From Dermatophagoides farinae (taxonomy: Eukaryota > Arthropoda > Arachnida > Sarcoptiformes > Pyroglyphidae): 64,000 nt of DNA. The DNA lies in assembly GCF_024713945.1 (NCBI RefSeq), contig NC_134680.1, positions 4,550,001-4,614,000 on the forward strand. Reading direction: 5' to 3'. The number at the start of each line of letters is the position of its first letter. Within the stretch, counting starts at the first letter, position 1. The notes under the pieces are model-generated. The model saw nothing but the letters and a program-made list of their open reading frames with translations, ran no database searches and had not been told where the DNA came from. The position numbers were made by a program, and so were the translations under genes. Positions 48,009 to 61,158 of this stretch are shown here, piece after piece.

Positions 48009-49424
48009 ATATATTATTATACGGTTATGAATGTGGAGAAAAAATAGATAGCATAAATTCATAAATAACGTTACATGCAAATTTTTAGATAATATGATTT
48101 TGAGATCCAGATGAGAAAAATGATGATAATGAATTGAGGAAGGAAGAACAAAATAAAAGAGAGAAAAAAAACCTGTCCTGTGATGACCTCGAAAGACATG
48201 ATGATGATGATGAAAAAATTAAAAATATAAATTACAAACAAATCATCATCATCATCATCAACGATAATTGTGTGTGATGGTGATCCTCTTACACATACAT
48301 ACATACACATACACACACACACACACACAAAGGTTTATTTTTCAATATTTACTACATTTTATTGGTGTTCATTTAAAATGATTTTGATCTGATAATAAAT
48401 ATAAAATTTAATGAATTTTTTTTTTGGACAACAACGCGTTGACGAAAAAAAATTTGCCAATTTCAATCAAGATTTCTTTTTTTCACCTACGTTTATTATC
48501 ATGTTCCATTTGGGAAATTTTTCTTTTCGTACACTTGAATGGTGGATCGAGTAATTTGTAGTCGTCGTCGTCGTTATTTTCATTGTTATTCGCTTGGTAA
48601 ATGATGAATACATGTGTGTGAATGAACTTTCGAATGCCACATGATCATTACAACAACAACAACAAAAACAGCAAAAAGACTGGTGACCTTCGAAGATATA
48701 TGCAAATTTAAATGGTGATACTAATAATTGATTAATGGGTAAAAAGAAATAAAAAAAATCGAATCATTGTTGTGTATTTTATTTGTGAATTTGTTCGCAC
48801 ACACACGCACAAATACCCTTCATTTGCCTGTACAAATTCGAATGCCAAATGATTCATTGTTCATAATAATGTGAACCACAATTATCAATCATCAATCTGG
48901 ATTAAATAATCATTCAATCAATTTGGAAAATTACCATCAATTTATCGTTATGTGATCATCATCGTCATTAAAATGATATATTTAAAAAAAACAAACAAAC
49001 AAATTGATATGGCGGCCTTAATTATGCAACATTTTCGTTTTGTTTGTCGAAATGTTTGTTATTTGATGGAATTTTTTTTTTGTTTTCACCTCGTTTGCAT
49101 TACCAGTTTGAATGAGATAAACTATAGTAATCATATATTTAAATTTAATTATCAAATATAATTGATTAATAATCATAATCAAATTGTTTAATTTTTATAA
49201 TAATTACAGATAAATATACTGCAATCGAATCGAATGTAAAATGTGATTTGAATAAAAAAAATCATACACAAAATTCAAATTATATCGATATTATATCAAA
49301 AAAGCATTGTGGTGATAAACATTGATTGATTGATAATTGTAATCATGGTATATGGCTCCAGATTGATTTTTGTTTGTTTTCTGGATTGCATTGAAATGTT
49401 TAGCAGCAGTTTCGATTGAAAAAA
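48009..49424. other. Intergenic region, no gene recognised
   Basis: AT-rich with a (CA)n run at about 48308-48328, GAT repeats and A/T tracts. A few short frames of 60-85 codons are low-complexity. It is the 3' flank of the MRG gene and the 5' flank of RNase T2. Confidence 0.55.
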
Positions 49425-50547
49425 ATGATGAATTCAACTTTGCCATTGATCGCCATCATTATTGTTGGAACATTATGTATTGTTTCGGCACAACAACAGC
49501 AACAACAACAACAACAACAACAGAATGCCTGGGCACAAGGATCACAAGATTTGATACGTAGTTTTTCTACCCATAATAGTAACAATAATAATCAAAATTC
49601 GAATCAACGTCGAAAAAATCAACGTCCATTAAACGTCGATGATCAAAATGATCGTTTTGGTGGTAGTGGTCGCAATAGACATGGTTCATCATCATCATCA
49701 TCATCATCCGATACGGATGCAACCTGTAATCTTAATTATCAATTTGATTATTTTGTATTGGCAATACAATGGCCATCATCATTTTGTTTGGAAAAACAAC
49801 GATGTAATCATACAATTGCCCAACAACATAAATGGTTAATACATGGCTTATGGCCAAATCAATATCCACAACAAGCGATTGGTAGACGAAATCGTCGTTA
49901 CAGTAACATTGATTGATGATCAAAAACAACAGAAACGACAACAACAATCAAAAAAATATGGTTCTGGATCGAACAATCCTAATTCGGCTGCTGCTACTGC
50001 TGAATATTGTTGTGGCCCAAAATATGATCAATCAATAATGCATCAAGGAAATCTTTATAATGAATTATTAGAAAAATGGCCAACACTACATCCGGGTAAT
50101 TATCATCATGGATTCTGGAAACATGAATGGGAAAAACATGGTACATGTGCACGTAATGTACGGCCATTAAAAAATCAACGAAAATATTTCGAAACAATTC
50201 TTGGACTTTATAATCGATTCAATTTATCGACAACATCTTTTCAGAATGGTCAACATTATGATAAAGGTGATGTTCATCGTAATCTACGAAAAAATATCGG
50301 TGATTATAAAATTCGTCTTGAATGTTCATTAGTCGATGATTATTTTTCACGTCAAAAACGACAACAACAACAACAAAACCGTAATCGAAATCAAAATCGA
50401 GAACGGAACCAATCAAATAACAATGGCGACGGTAGCCAAATATCCGTATTCAGTGAGATACATATCTGTCTGAATAAAACATTACATCCGATCGATTGTA
50501 TACGACGTGATGATTATCAATGTAGAAATCGAATTCTATTTCCATAG
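49425..50547 (+). CDS. Secreted RNase T2 with a 22-nt GT-AG segment or frameshift
   Basis: The start is ATG 49425 (or 49428): MMNSTLPLIAIIIVGTLCIVSA is a signal peptide. A Gln/Asn/Ser-rich spacer follows. The two T2 active-site blocks are CAS I, KWLIHGLWPNQ (near residue 139), and CAS II, FWKHEWEKHGTC. All three histidines expected of the family are present, as are several Cys. The blocks lie in different frames. Removing 49882-49903, which begins GTAGAC and ends TTACAG, restores a 366-residue protein reading QQAIVTLIDDQ. A single-base shift would do the same. Other introns here are at least 57 nt, so a true 22-nt intron would be exceptional; an indel in the gene or assembly is the simpler reading. 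RNase T2 enzymes degrade RNA in lysosomes or outside the cell. Confidence 0.85.
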
Positions 50548-51936
50548 GATTTGGAATTTTCAACAAAAAAAAATTTAAAATATGAGAAAAAATAAATCTT
50601 TTTCTTCTTCACAGATTTCAATGTTTCGTAAAACAATATATATTCGGGATGGATCAAATCTGCGTAAATAAGAAAAATAAATAAATATTTTTTGGGTCAG
50701 CAAATAATGGATTCATAACCACGAACGAACGAATTCATCATCATTTTATTTTGTCTAATGTATGTGTGTGTGATTCGCATACAAATTTTTTTCAATTTTC
50801 ATCATTGATTTAAATCTCTTGAGGAAATTTTGTTGTTGTTGTTATTGTTGTCATTCGAATTGAATTTAGCAATCATTTCACACCTCTTTTTGTTTGTTTT
50901 ATTTTGTGATTTTTTTCTTTGTCTTCTCGGCAAACACTCACACATACAGCACAAAAACATTCGATGAACGATGCGAAAAATGAATTTCCGTTTTTTTCAT
51001 GAATATTGATTCAATATTGAAAAATATTATGGATGGATATTTGTTTCATCGTCGTCGAATGGAAATTAATGATCAACAGTGATATTCATTCTAATACCGA
51101 ATCAAACTTTTTTTTGGTTCGATAATCTTGATAATTTATTAACCAGATTTGAAATCACATTTGAATTGAATAAAATATCGGAAATCTGACGGAAAAAATG
51201 ATTCAATTTTTTTCAAAATTGAAAACAAAATTTCTAATTATTACATACCCAAAGGGAAAAAAATGCTGGAGATTGAGAAATGAAAATCGATCAATCATCA
51301 GCTGATCATTTTAGGCCATTCCATTCATTTGATTATTTATTAACCGATTTCCGATCCATCATTATGAACAATTCATTTTTCGTTGTTGTTATCAAGTTTT
51401 CTAAGAAAGAATGGTTTTTTTTTTGAAATTCGAATCATAATGAAAAATTTCCCCGGGAATTGTTCTGGACAAAATTGAATGAAGAAATAGTTTTGGAAAA
51501 AATATGCGCGAAAAAAAAAATTTTCCTCCATGCATATTTGGGGGTGATGTGTGCGTGTATATTTGTTGTTTACATATAGGCGGTATAAAATGATTATATT
51601 TTGGGGGAGAGGAAAAATGAATCCAGATGTTGATGTTATGTTGTTGCTATACAATCCTGGTGATAATGATATATATTCTCGACACATAAATTTTTGATTC
51701 ATAATTCATGTAATCGATAATAATAATCTATGATTTGTAAATCGATCAACCAAGAATTTGTACCAAACTATTCGAAAAAAAAATTCAACACAACAATTCA
51801 ATTGAGCATTCAATTAATCTAACTACTCACTACTAAATCTAATCATCAACACAAAGGTAATTGTGAATCGATTTTGGAGAAAAAATATAAAATTATAAAA
51901 AAAGAAAAATTTATTTTCCAATACATAGAATTTCGA
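50548..51936. other. Intergenic region and 5' UTR intron of the zinc-finger gene
   Basis: AT-rich flank without a coding exon. Near its end a donor CAAAG|GTAATTG (GT at 51857) and an acceptor ATACATAG (ending 51928) define a 72-nt putative 5' UTR intron just before the start codon at 51937. Confidence 0.45.
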
Positions 51937-53663
51937 ATGGAAACAATGATGACAACCACTCAATATCATTCTCATCATCAACATCATAATAATCATCGAA
52001 ATGTATACCAATCACAACATGAACAGCAACAACAACAACAACAGCAGCAGCAACAACAACAACAAATCTCGACACAATCATCAGCATCGATTGGATCATT
52101 AATATCTTCATCACCGACAACGGTTTTAAGCCAATTATCATCGTCTGTATCATCAGCTTGTAGTGGCCACCAAATTATACATTTGTCAGCATCATCACCA
52201 TCATCATCATCTTCATCAAACATATTGAAACCAAAAGTTCAAACACAAATAATGGATAATAATAATAATAACAGTATACAGATGGAATTACAAATATTAC
52301 AACGGGAAAATCAAAAATTAGCCTCAATCACTAGATTATGTATACATCTAGTCGATCGTTGTCGTACATTGAATAAAACGAAACAATTTATTGAAGATTT
52401 ATCACGTCTTGGTATATTGATCGATGAATTTAACCATTGTAATACGAAAAAGAATAGTCAATTGCCGACATTCGGTAATTCTGGTCTTGTTTTTGATGGT
52501 CATAATACAACGACAACGGTTGGACGTGGAACAAAGTCTTCGGCTAATACTTCTTCGAATAATATTAATAATCAGTCAACAACAGCAACAGCAACGATGA
52601 TTACGACTAATAATAATAATAGTAATACTTCAGGTGGTGGTATTGGCACAAATGTATATTTAATACCAATACAAATGGGTCCCAATCAACAAGGACCACA
52701 ACAATATCAATTAATTCAAACAACAAATGATACAACATTGATTAGTCCCTCTGGAATATCTTCGAAATCAAAAGGAAAAGGTAAAAAAGGATCATCTACA
52801 ACGTCGATGGCGGCAGCGGGCACAACGACAACTACAACGGCATTAATGATGATGGATCCAAATAGTTTGAATATATCAACACCACAACAACAACAAAATC
52901 ATCAACAACAACAACAATCAATACTATTCAAAAAATTGACTGAATCTGGCCAATTACAATTAATCGATTCAACAATGTTGATACCACAACAACAACAAAC
53001 ATCGACGAATAATCAACAACAACAAAATCATCATCAACAGATAAGCATTCCAATGAATATGACAACGGCATCAGGTGGTGATCAAACATCAACGATATTC
53101 TCAATAATACAACAGAATCAAAATATTGACCAATCAAATATTGAGAATAATAATACGGGAAATATTAAACGTAAGTTAAATAGATTAAAATAAGTAATTT
53201 ATTAAATTTTTATGATTTATGATTTATTTAAATAGTTATATCACATACGATTGGAAATTCTCAAACATCAACAACATCTACTACGACCACCAATATAACC
53301 GGTCAATCATCATCATCATCATCGCCACCAACAACATCAACTGGTGCTGGTAATCAAAAAGTGTTCAAATGTGTCATTTGTGACAAAATATTTGCTAATG
53401 CATATAATCTAAATCGTCATAATAAATCACATAGCGGTTTTCAGCCATACGTTTGTGATTATCCGGCTTGTTCAAAACGATTCAATTATAATTATCATCT
53501 AAAAAGACATATGGAAACACATACTGGAGCACGACCATTCGTATGTACATGGCCAGATTGTGATCAACGCTTTAATCGTAAATATAATCTTAATCGTCAT
53601 CTATGGATACATGCAGAGAATAAGAATAAAATTCAACATCATCAACAACAACAACAACAGTAA
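51937..53663 (+). CDS. Three-finger C2H2 zinc-finger protein 1
   Basis: Two exons, 51937-53170 and 53236-53663, join in phase 1 (65-nt intron, donor AAAC|GTAAGTT) for 553 residues. The long first exon is Gln/Ser/Thr/Asn-rich with one predicted helix (QMELQILQRENQKLASITRL). Three fingers occupy about 457-543: FKCVICDKIFANAYNLNRHN, then YVCDYPACSKRFNYNYHLKR and FVCTWPDCDQRFNRKYNLNR. The second and third have the C-x4-C spacing, linked by HTGARPF. It is a likely sequence-specific transcription factor. It resembles the fingers of the gene at 61599-64000 in finger order, spacing and the preceding phase-1 intron, so the two are probably paralogues. I cannot tie it to a named family with certainty; KLF/WT1-like spacing is seen in fingers 2 and 3 only. 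Confidence 0.85.
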
Positions 53664-54130
53664 CTCGGTTACGATAATGATGGAAGATTATTTAAAGAAA
53701 TGAGTGAATACAAAAAAAAAGAACATTCACCAAACACACCCACACAAATAGAATTAATATATTATTCTATCGATTCCAATCATTTATGACTATTTTCATT
53801 TTTTGGCCATCTTTTTTCATCATCCTAAAAATTTGTAAATAATAACTACAAACTAAAAACAATAAGCACAAGGTATATACATAATTATTGGACTATTCCC
53901 GTTCTCTCTCGCCATAACTTGTCATCATCATTATCATTATATTATCGATATATGATTTGCATTGCTGTTTTTAAAACTACACACACACACACACACACAA
54001 ACATTTCTCTTGTATATTTTATTCGAATAATAAATTATTCAAATTCTAAAAAGTTGAAAAAAATAAATCCATACATACAGTTTTTATTTATTTTAAAATT
54101 TTTTCTTTTGGTTTTATATATATCGATTAA
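53664..54130. other. Convergent intergenic region
   Basis: 3' flanks of the zinc-finger gene (+) and the AASDH gene (-). It holds a (CA)n run at about 53980-53999 and AATAAA-type signals near 54060. No gene is seen. Confidence 0.5.
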
Positions 54131-57100
54131 TTAAACAATTTCTTTAAGAGATAAACAATGAACATATGAATCACGACAACCAATCAATAATGATTGATGT
54201 TCAGCATAATAAACTGGTGTGGAAAATATTTCGGCTTCAAAATGATTAAAACCATTGATTGGAACGGATTGTCTATCATTCAAATTGATGAGATGAATTT
54301 TTCCATTTGTTTCGATTGCTAATAATAAATGTTTGTATTCGGATAGGCAAATAATATCGGCATAAACATTCGATTCAGTTTTGTATATCCAATCAGGTTG
54401 CGTAGAATTTAATTGAGCACATACAATCGAACAACCATTTGTTCCAATGATGATTCGAATATTTTCATCATCATCATCATCTGGGACTAGACATGGTGAT
54501 GAAAATATTGGACTTTTTTCCATACACAATTCCCATTTTAGATCACCATTTGATAATGATATGGCAATCAATCTTGAATCGATCATTCCAACAATCAAAT
54601 TATCTTTGAAAATTTTTGGTGTTGAAAAAATTGGCAGATTAGATTGATTACGTTTCCATCGTTGTTCACCACCATTCAAATGATAACAACCGATCGTTCC
54701 ATTCAATGTACAAACAGCTACAAACCAATCATTACATTTTTGATCATACCAAATTACTGGACTACTAAAAATTGGTGATTGATTTACGTTTATTTTCCAT
54801 CGGATATAACCGTTTGATTGTTGCCAACAATATAGATTATGATCAAAAGAACCGCATAGAATTAATTCACTAATCAAACTGGAAATCGACGAAAATAAGA
54901 TTGGTGAACATTTGATTTGATCACCAGTTTTTGATTCCCAAATTATTCGTCCAGATTTCAAATGAAAAGCTCGAATTGAGCCCGAATAATCAACCAACAA
55001 AGACAAGATTATTATCAGTACTGACAACGGGATTTGCTTCGATACGATTCGTAATTCTTTGTGACCATTGTAATTGTGTAATGATTTTTTTGATCTTCAT
55101 AAAAAGCATTGATTAATCCTGAATGAGATGTACATATCATCATTGTCTATATCATTCGAAAAGAAAAATGTGATTAATTGATTTCAGATTGCAGAGAAAA
55201 ATCTTAATATTACAAACATTTGAATTGAATGGAAAAATCAATGGCGATGAATCCACACATTGTTCCATAAAATATGACCATAAATGTTCGATTCGAAAAG
55301 ATGAATAACAAATCGGAATGTGAACAATAGTTTTCGAAGATTTATCAATACAATCGACTGAATATTTGTTTGATTTTTGACGTTTTTTACTCATTTTACA
55401 TGTTGTTGTTTCGAGCGTACCGACAATATTATCGACAATTTGATCGATTGTATGGATGAATAATGAGGTATAAATATTTTCATTATAAAATGAAAATAAA
55501 TCTTCAATTCTTGTTGCAATTTCGATTGCCATCATTGAATCGATACCATAAACATTCAATGGTTTATCGGTTTTTATTTCCATCTTTAATACATTTGAAA
55601 TAATCGATTGAATTTCATTGGTTATGAGATCATTTGAACAATTAGGTAATTGTGTTGGATCCAAATTTTGTCTTAGTTTACTATTATCTAATTTATAATT
55701 TTGATTCAAACAAACAATTTTTGTTGAATCAATCAAATGTATTCGAAATGGTATTTTTGAATAATTTTTTCGAATAAATAATCCAATTTTTTGTCTAATA
55801 TTATCAATATTCTGTTTGCAGTGATCATCATCAATTTTAGTTGGACATATGGTTATGATAACATCAATAAATTGAAGATTACCTTTCCATTCACCTTGTT
55901 TGATATGGCAATTTTGAATGAAAAAATCATGACTATCATTATTAGATTGGCCAAATTCCAAAAGTAATGATTGTTCAATGGCACGTAAATGACATTTGAT
56001 GCCATTTAATTTAATGAAATTATTATTAGAACTTTTTCTTCGATCAAAATAAAAATTATGATTATTATCAATCGATTGACCATAATCATTTGTCATCAAT
56101 TTTGAATACATACTCCATCCTTTTTCGGTTTCGAATATTAAACATTTTCTCACGATACTTTCCAATATTATTTCATTCGATTGGTTCATATATACATCAG
56201 TATTGAGTAATGGCCGACCTATAATTGGAATGTCCATACACGAGGAACTCAATGAATCATCATCAATTTTAAACATTGAAGCCCAGACACTCATTTCGCT
56301 TAGGCCATAAAGATTACGAAATTCAATTGGATAATTTTGAAACATTTTCAAATGACTACGATTAGGACATATTTCACCACCAAAATTTACGTAACGCAGT
56401 CGAATTGATGATGTGTCTTGAAAATTTTTGAACAAATAATATTGGATTCGATACCAAAGCGATGGTGTTATTGTCATATAATTGACATTAAATTGAAAAA
56501 TAATTTTGGCAAAATTTTCCCAGACATTCTTCACACAATTATCCGTTATGATTATATGACAAAATGATGATAATGCTACGAAAATATCACAGATAGATGG
56601 ATCAAATGAAAACGGTGAACATATCAGAACGACATCATCGCTATTAAGCTTGAATTCGTCACAAAAATCTAGAACATTTCGTTGAATTGATGCATGTGGA
56701 ACAAAAATGGTTTTATTTGAAACAATTAAATTTGTTGTTGTATCATTCGATAATTGACATTGATTCGTAGTACCAGATGTATTGATTAGATAGGAAATGT
56801 TTAATATCTGAAATTCTTTGCTGTTATCGTCATCATGATTATCGAATGATAATTTATTCAGATAAACAACAAAATCATCGATGATATTATCGATGACAAT
56901 GTAATCATCGATGGAATGCAAAATTTGTTGAAGTTCTTGACTTCGATATCGATGTGTGATCAGAATATTTGTCAGGAGTGATATTGATTTGAATTGTTCG
57001 ATATTTTTCGATAATGTTGCTCGATCCGATACAAAGTAGAATGGCAATTTGAGTATATTAGCAACCAACATGAACACTGGTGTCCATACATTACAATCAC

Positions 57101-57413
57101 CAAAAATGACTAATGTTGGTCGAATTTTAATTGAAATTTTTTTCGAATCATCAATTAAAACATCTGCTGGTATTCGTATGGGTTCCAAATTCAAATTAAA
57201 TTTGATCAATCGATCACAAATACGTCGACAAGAATCGATAAGATTTGAATAGGAAATCGTAACAATATTAGCATCCAAATCAATGAATGTAATTGCAGAT
57301 TTTGATAATAAATTTTCATCAACATCAACCACTGTGGTGTTTGAATCAACTAATTGAACAAATTTATTGTTCAGTAAAAGATTTAGAACATTATAATCAT
57401 TATTGGGGTCCAT
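54131..57413 (-). CDS. AASDH: AASDH/ACSF4-like adenylation + carrier + PQQ-type beta-propeller protein, with two apparent frame breaks
   Basis: Exon 1 (57413-55218, 732 codons) holds an acyl-CoA-synthetase-like adenylation domain: YLINTSGTTNQ, CSPFSFDPSICDIFVALSS, VNFGGE, NLYGLSEMSVWAS, then a carrier domain with LNVYGIDSMMAIEIATRIED (the Ser for phosphopantetheine). A 71-nt intron leads to exon 2, which encodes repeated WD/PQQ-like blades (for example SPIFSSPVIWYDQK and AEIFSTPVYYAEHQSLLIGC). This order is diagnostic of AASDH, whose biochemical role is unsettled (proposed beta-alanine or aminoadipate activation). At the start of exon 2 the frame changes twice, once around an A7 run (55085-55091) and once near 54990-54995, while homology continues in all three pieces. 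The A3 loop TSGTTNQ lacks the usual GxPK. It could be a decaying gene, a degenerate enzyme, or sequence error. Confidence 0.85.
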
Positions 57414-58300
57414 TTTTTTGTTTTATCTCTTCTTTTTCATTGGAATCTTGTACACAATCCATTTGTATTCGTTTCATTATTTGAATTTTTGTTTTCTTTT
57501 TAACAGGTTAGGTTAGGTTAACTGTGTGTGATACTCTGTTCGTTCCTATTCAAAAACAATGTAATTTTTTGGACCAAAAAAAATTGGTTAAATCCAGATT
57601 CAAATTAAAAGAAAAAAATAATGTAAATCTATAACTATGACGACGACTACGATGATGATGATGATGATGACAAGATTGTTGATTGTGAAGTTGTGTGTTT
57701 GTGTGTGGGTGGAAATATATCTTGCCAGACTTCAAAATTGAGCGAATTAAACGATCTCTTCATCGTATATTTACAGAAGACAACATCAAATACAAACACA
57801 CACACACACACACACACCCAGAAAAATCAAGTATCCATAAATAGAAATCGAGGTTTATATGGTAAGTGGATTCACTTTTCATTTAGAAAAGATTTGTTTG
57901 TTTGTTATTTTAGTTTTTTTTCGCCTACGATTGCCACAATTTTTTTTGCCTTAAAAATTTCTGTTTTGATGATCACAGCCAGAAAGAGAGAAAGAAACAA
58001 AAAAAAATCTCATTCTCTTTTTTTCCCACTTCTTTTCATTTTTGTTATTTTAGAATAATAATGATAAATAACTATGCAGCTTCCACAAATTTGGCCACAA
58101 AAAAAATAATTTCACCATTTTTTTGACACCATTTTAATGTTCACTCGGAAGTTGTAAAAAGTTGTGTGTGTGTTTCAAAGTTTTTCAACGATCAAAATTT
58201 TCCATTTTTTTACTGAAGCGAATTTTTTAAATATTTTTTTTAAAATTGTTTGGAACTGTACCGGAAATTCATCGACCAATCAAAAACAAATAAACGGATC
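57414..58300. promoter_or_regulatory. Shared divergent 5' region of AASDH (-) and ILK (+)
   Basis: 887 bp between the two start codons. It contains a donor-like TTATATG|GTAAGTGG (GT at 57862), which could end a non-coding first exon of ILK, and acceptor-like TTTTAG and ATGCAG near 58053 and 58079. A short TTAGG-type run lies at 57505-57521 and a (CA)n run near 57797-57816. Confidence 0.4.
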
Positions 58301-59843
58301 ATGGACGATATATTTCATTGGTGTAAAGATGGTAATGCATTATTGGTTCGTGTATGGTTGGATGATATTGCCAATGATATGAATCAAGGGTATGTGAATG
58401 AACATTTATTATTATTTTTATGTGATAAACGGATGAAATAATTTTCGTACTTTTCCCTTGGTTCATCTCATCATTATCATCTAACAGTGATGATCATGGA
58501 TTCTCACCGCTTCATTGGGCAGCATTTTCTGGCCATCTTCCAATCGTTGAAATGTTGATCGCTAAAGGTGCACGATTAAATGCAACAAATATGGGTGATG
58601 ATACGGCATTACATTTGGCTTCAGCTCATGGTCATCGTGATGTAGTGAATTTGTTGATTAAAAATCGTGCAGATTATAACCTATTGAATGAACATGGTAA
58701 TACACCACTTCATTATGCATGTTTTTGGGGCTATAAAGATGTTGCCGAAGATTTAATCAACGCTGGTGCAATATGCAATATTGCCAATAAATATGGCGAA
58801 ATTCCATTCGATAAATGTAAGGGAATGCTTCGCGAAGATCTTGAACAATTGGCTATGCGAAATGGACAAGATTTATCGAGAAAATTTCCATACAAAGACC
58901 AAGCTTGGTATGGTACGACCAAACGTTCACGTGATGCAACTTTATCCCGATTTGCCGGATTAAAACTAGAGGAATTATTGTTAAAACAAAAAATGGCTAC
59001 AACAGCATCGGGTGAAACATGGCATGGTATATGGCAACGAAATAAAACGGAAATTTGTGCCAAATTTTTAGCCGTTTCGGGTGAAATGTCTTCAAGAATA
59101 CCACGTGATTTTGCTGAAGAATATCCACGTTTGAGGATTTTCTCTCACCCGAATGTTTTACCCGTTATCGGTTGTGTTAATTCACCACCAAATCTGGTCG
59201 TTGTTAATCAATGGATGCCATATGGTTCATTATATAAAGTTCTACATGAAGGTTCACCAATTGTTGTTGATACACAGCGTGCATTACAATTTGCCATTGA
59301 TATTGCACGTGGAATGTCATTTCTACATACATTAAATCCCTTGATACCGCGTTTCTACCTCTCATCCAAACATATTATGGTATGTCATTATTGTATTTCA
59401 TTATTTATTTTTTTTTTTTTGGTTCAAAAATTAATTTAAATTTATTTTAATCTAACATATAGATCGATGAAGATCTAACTGCCCGTATTAATATGGCGGA
59501 TGCAAAATTTTCATTTCAAGAAAAAAATAAATTCTATAATCCTGGTTGGATGTCACCGGAAGCATTACAGAAAAAACATAGTGAAATCAATATAGCCAAA
59601 TCGGATATGTGGTCATTTGCAATATTATTATGGGAATTAGCAACCAGACAGGTACCATTTGCTGAATTTCCACCAATGGAAATTGGTATGAAAATTGCAT
59701 TAGAAGCATTACGTGTATCAATACCACCAGGTATATCACCACAGATGGCAAGATTAATAAAAATCTGTATGAATGAAGATCCAGGTAAACGGCCATCATT
59801 CGATCAGATTATACCAATATTGGAAAAGATGCGATTATCATGA
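58301..59843 (+). CDS. ILK: Integrin-linked (pseudo)kinase ILK
   Basis: Three exons, 58301-58389, 58488-59379 and 59463-59843 (introns of 98 and 83 nt), give 453 residues; human ILK has 452. The start [20 protein letters not shown] matches the family. Ankyrin repeats fill about 1-180 ([59 protein letters not shown]). The kinase-like domain follows with [61 protein letters not shown] and [15 protein letters not shown]. As in other ILKs the HRD motif is replaced (RFYLSS) and DFG reads DAK, so it is a pseudokinase. It forms the IPP complex with PINCH (ankyrin side) and parvin at integrin adhesions. No damage is seen. Confidence 0.97.
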
Positions 59844-60210
59844 GAATTTTTCATCAATTTTTTTCGAAAATCATCAGACTGTCCCCGGTGTACCAAAACA
59901 AAAAAAAATACAAACAAACCATACAAGCAATGATGTGTTCAGAACCAAGCCATTGTTAAAAGAGTATTACTCACGGTAAAAAAATCACAGATGCCATACA
60001 TACTTAATCAATCAATCAATTATCCCATCTTCATACATGACGCACATGCCTTTCACTCGATTTATTATTATTTTGATTTTTTGAAAAAATTTTTAATTTT
60101 AAAAAATTTGATGATGGAATTTATAAAATGAATTACGATTATTATTATTTTATGTACACAGAAAAAAAAGAAGTTGATTAATGAAATGTTATCATTTATA
60201 ATAATAATAA
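59844..60210. other. Convergent ILK/MED7 3' region
   Basis: 367 bp between two tail-to-tail genes. It is AT-rich, with no coding exon and no clear element beyond probable polyadenylation signals. Confidence 0.5.
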
Positions 60211-61158
60211 TCAGAATTGTTCATCAATTAGATCACACATGAATGCATCTAATTCAGTCATTTTAGATATTGCTGATTGTCTAAATGGATGGCCTATATC
60301 GCCACCACCATCATCATTATTATCATCATCATCATCATCGTCAATCAATTTTTTCATTGGATCATGACTATTAATATTACCACCATTAGTTAATATAGAT
60401 GATAAATCATCATTCATCATTGATGATGATGATGATGATGGATTCCTGTTTGATTGAAAATTTTCGGGCAATGTTTCTTGTAATAGATTATTAATATCTT
60501 TGTCTTTTATATTTTGTATGGCCGTACGAATAATATCTTGTATACGTTCAATTTGTTTCGATAATTTGATCGTCGTTTCTTCACGTTGTTTCTTTTGCAT
60601 CTTTAAACATACACGTATCGATTCACGTGCTTGATGTGGCCTTAATTCATTGATTAAATGATGCATCTGAAAATGTACATAGGAATTATAATTAAAAGAT
60701 ATGACAATCGTTTATTTTTATTGGTAAAATCTTACCGTTATAAATAACAATTGAAGATCGTTACATTTTTCTTCACGTTTATGTGTATCCGGACAGCGGA
60801 TAAGAACATCGATTAGATCCAAAAAATTGACCAAAATTGATGCATTAATTTTTTTCAACTCTCGTTTATGATCATATTCTCTTGGATATAAACGACGAAG
60901 ACCTTGTGATTCTAATGATCGTATAATCGTATCATCAATAGTAATATTTTGACCAAACATAAGATAGGAACCAGGTGCGAATGGTTTTGGTGGTAACGGT
61001 GTACAACGATTACGAACATTAATGTCAGTAAATTGTTTTATATAACGCATCGGTGGTAATGGATAAAATGATGATATTGATGCCTGTTGATCAGCATTAT
61101 TCGAAGCTGTTGCCTGATCAAAAGATGGTTTTACATCTAGATTATCGTCCATATTCAT
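60211..61158 (-). CDS. MED7: Mediator complex subunit 7
   Basis: Two exons, 61158-60736 and 60666-60211 (69-nt intron, phase 0), give 292 residues; human MED7 has 233. The start [12 protein letters not shown] is preferred over a longer frame with Cys/Val repeats upstream. Conserved segments are [75 protein letters not shown], and across the intron [20 protein letters not shown]. The last is the helix that pairs with MED21 in the middle module. The C-terminal extension is rich in Ser, Asp and Gly and ends in a short conserved-looking helix ([12 protein letters not shown]). MED7 is a core middle-module subunit linking activators to Pol II. It is well conserved and shows no defects. Confidence 0.96.

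Noticed and set aside
57505-57521. AGGTTAGGTTAGGTTAA, arthropod telomere-like repeat
   Set aside because: Only about three units, in the middle of a gene-rich region; too short to call an interstitial telomere.
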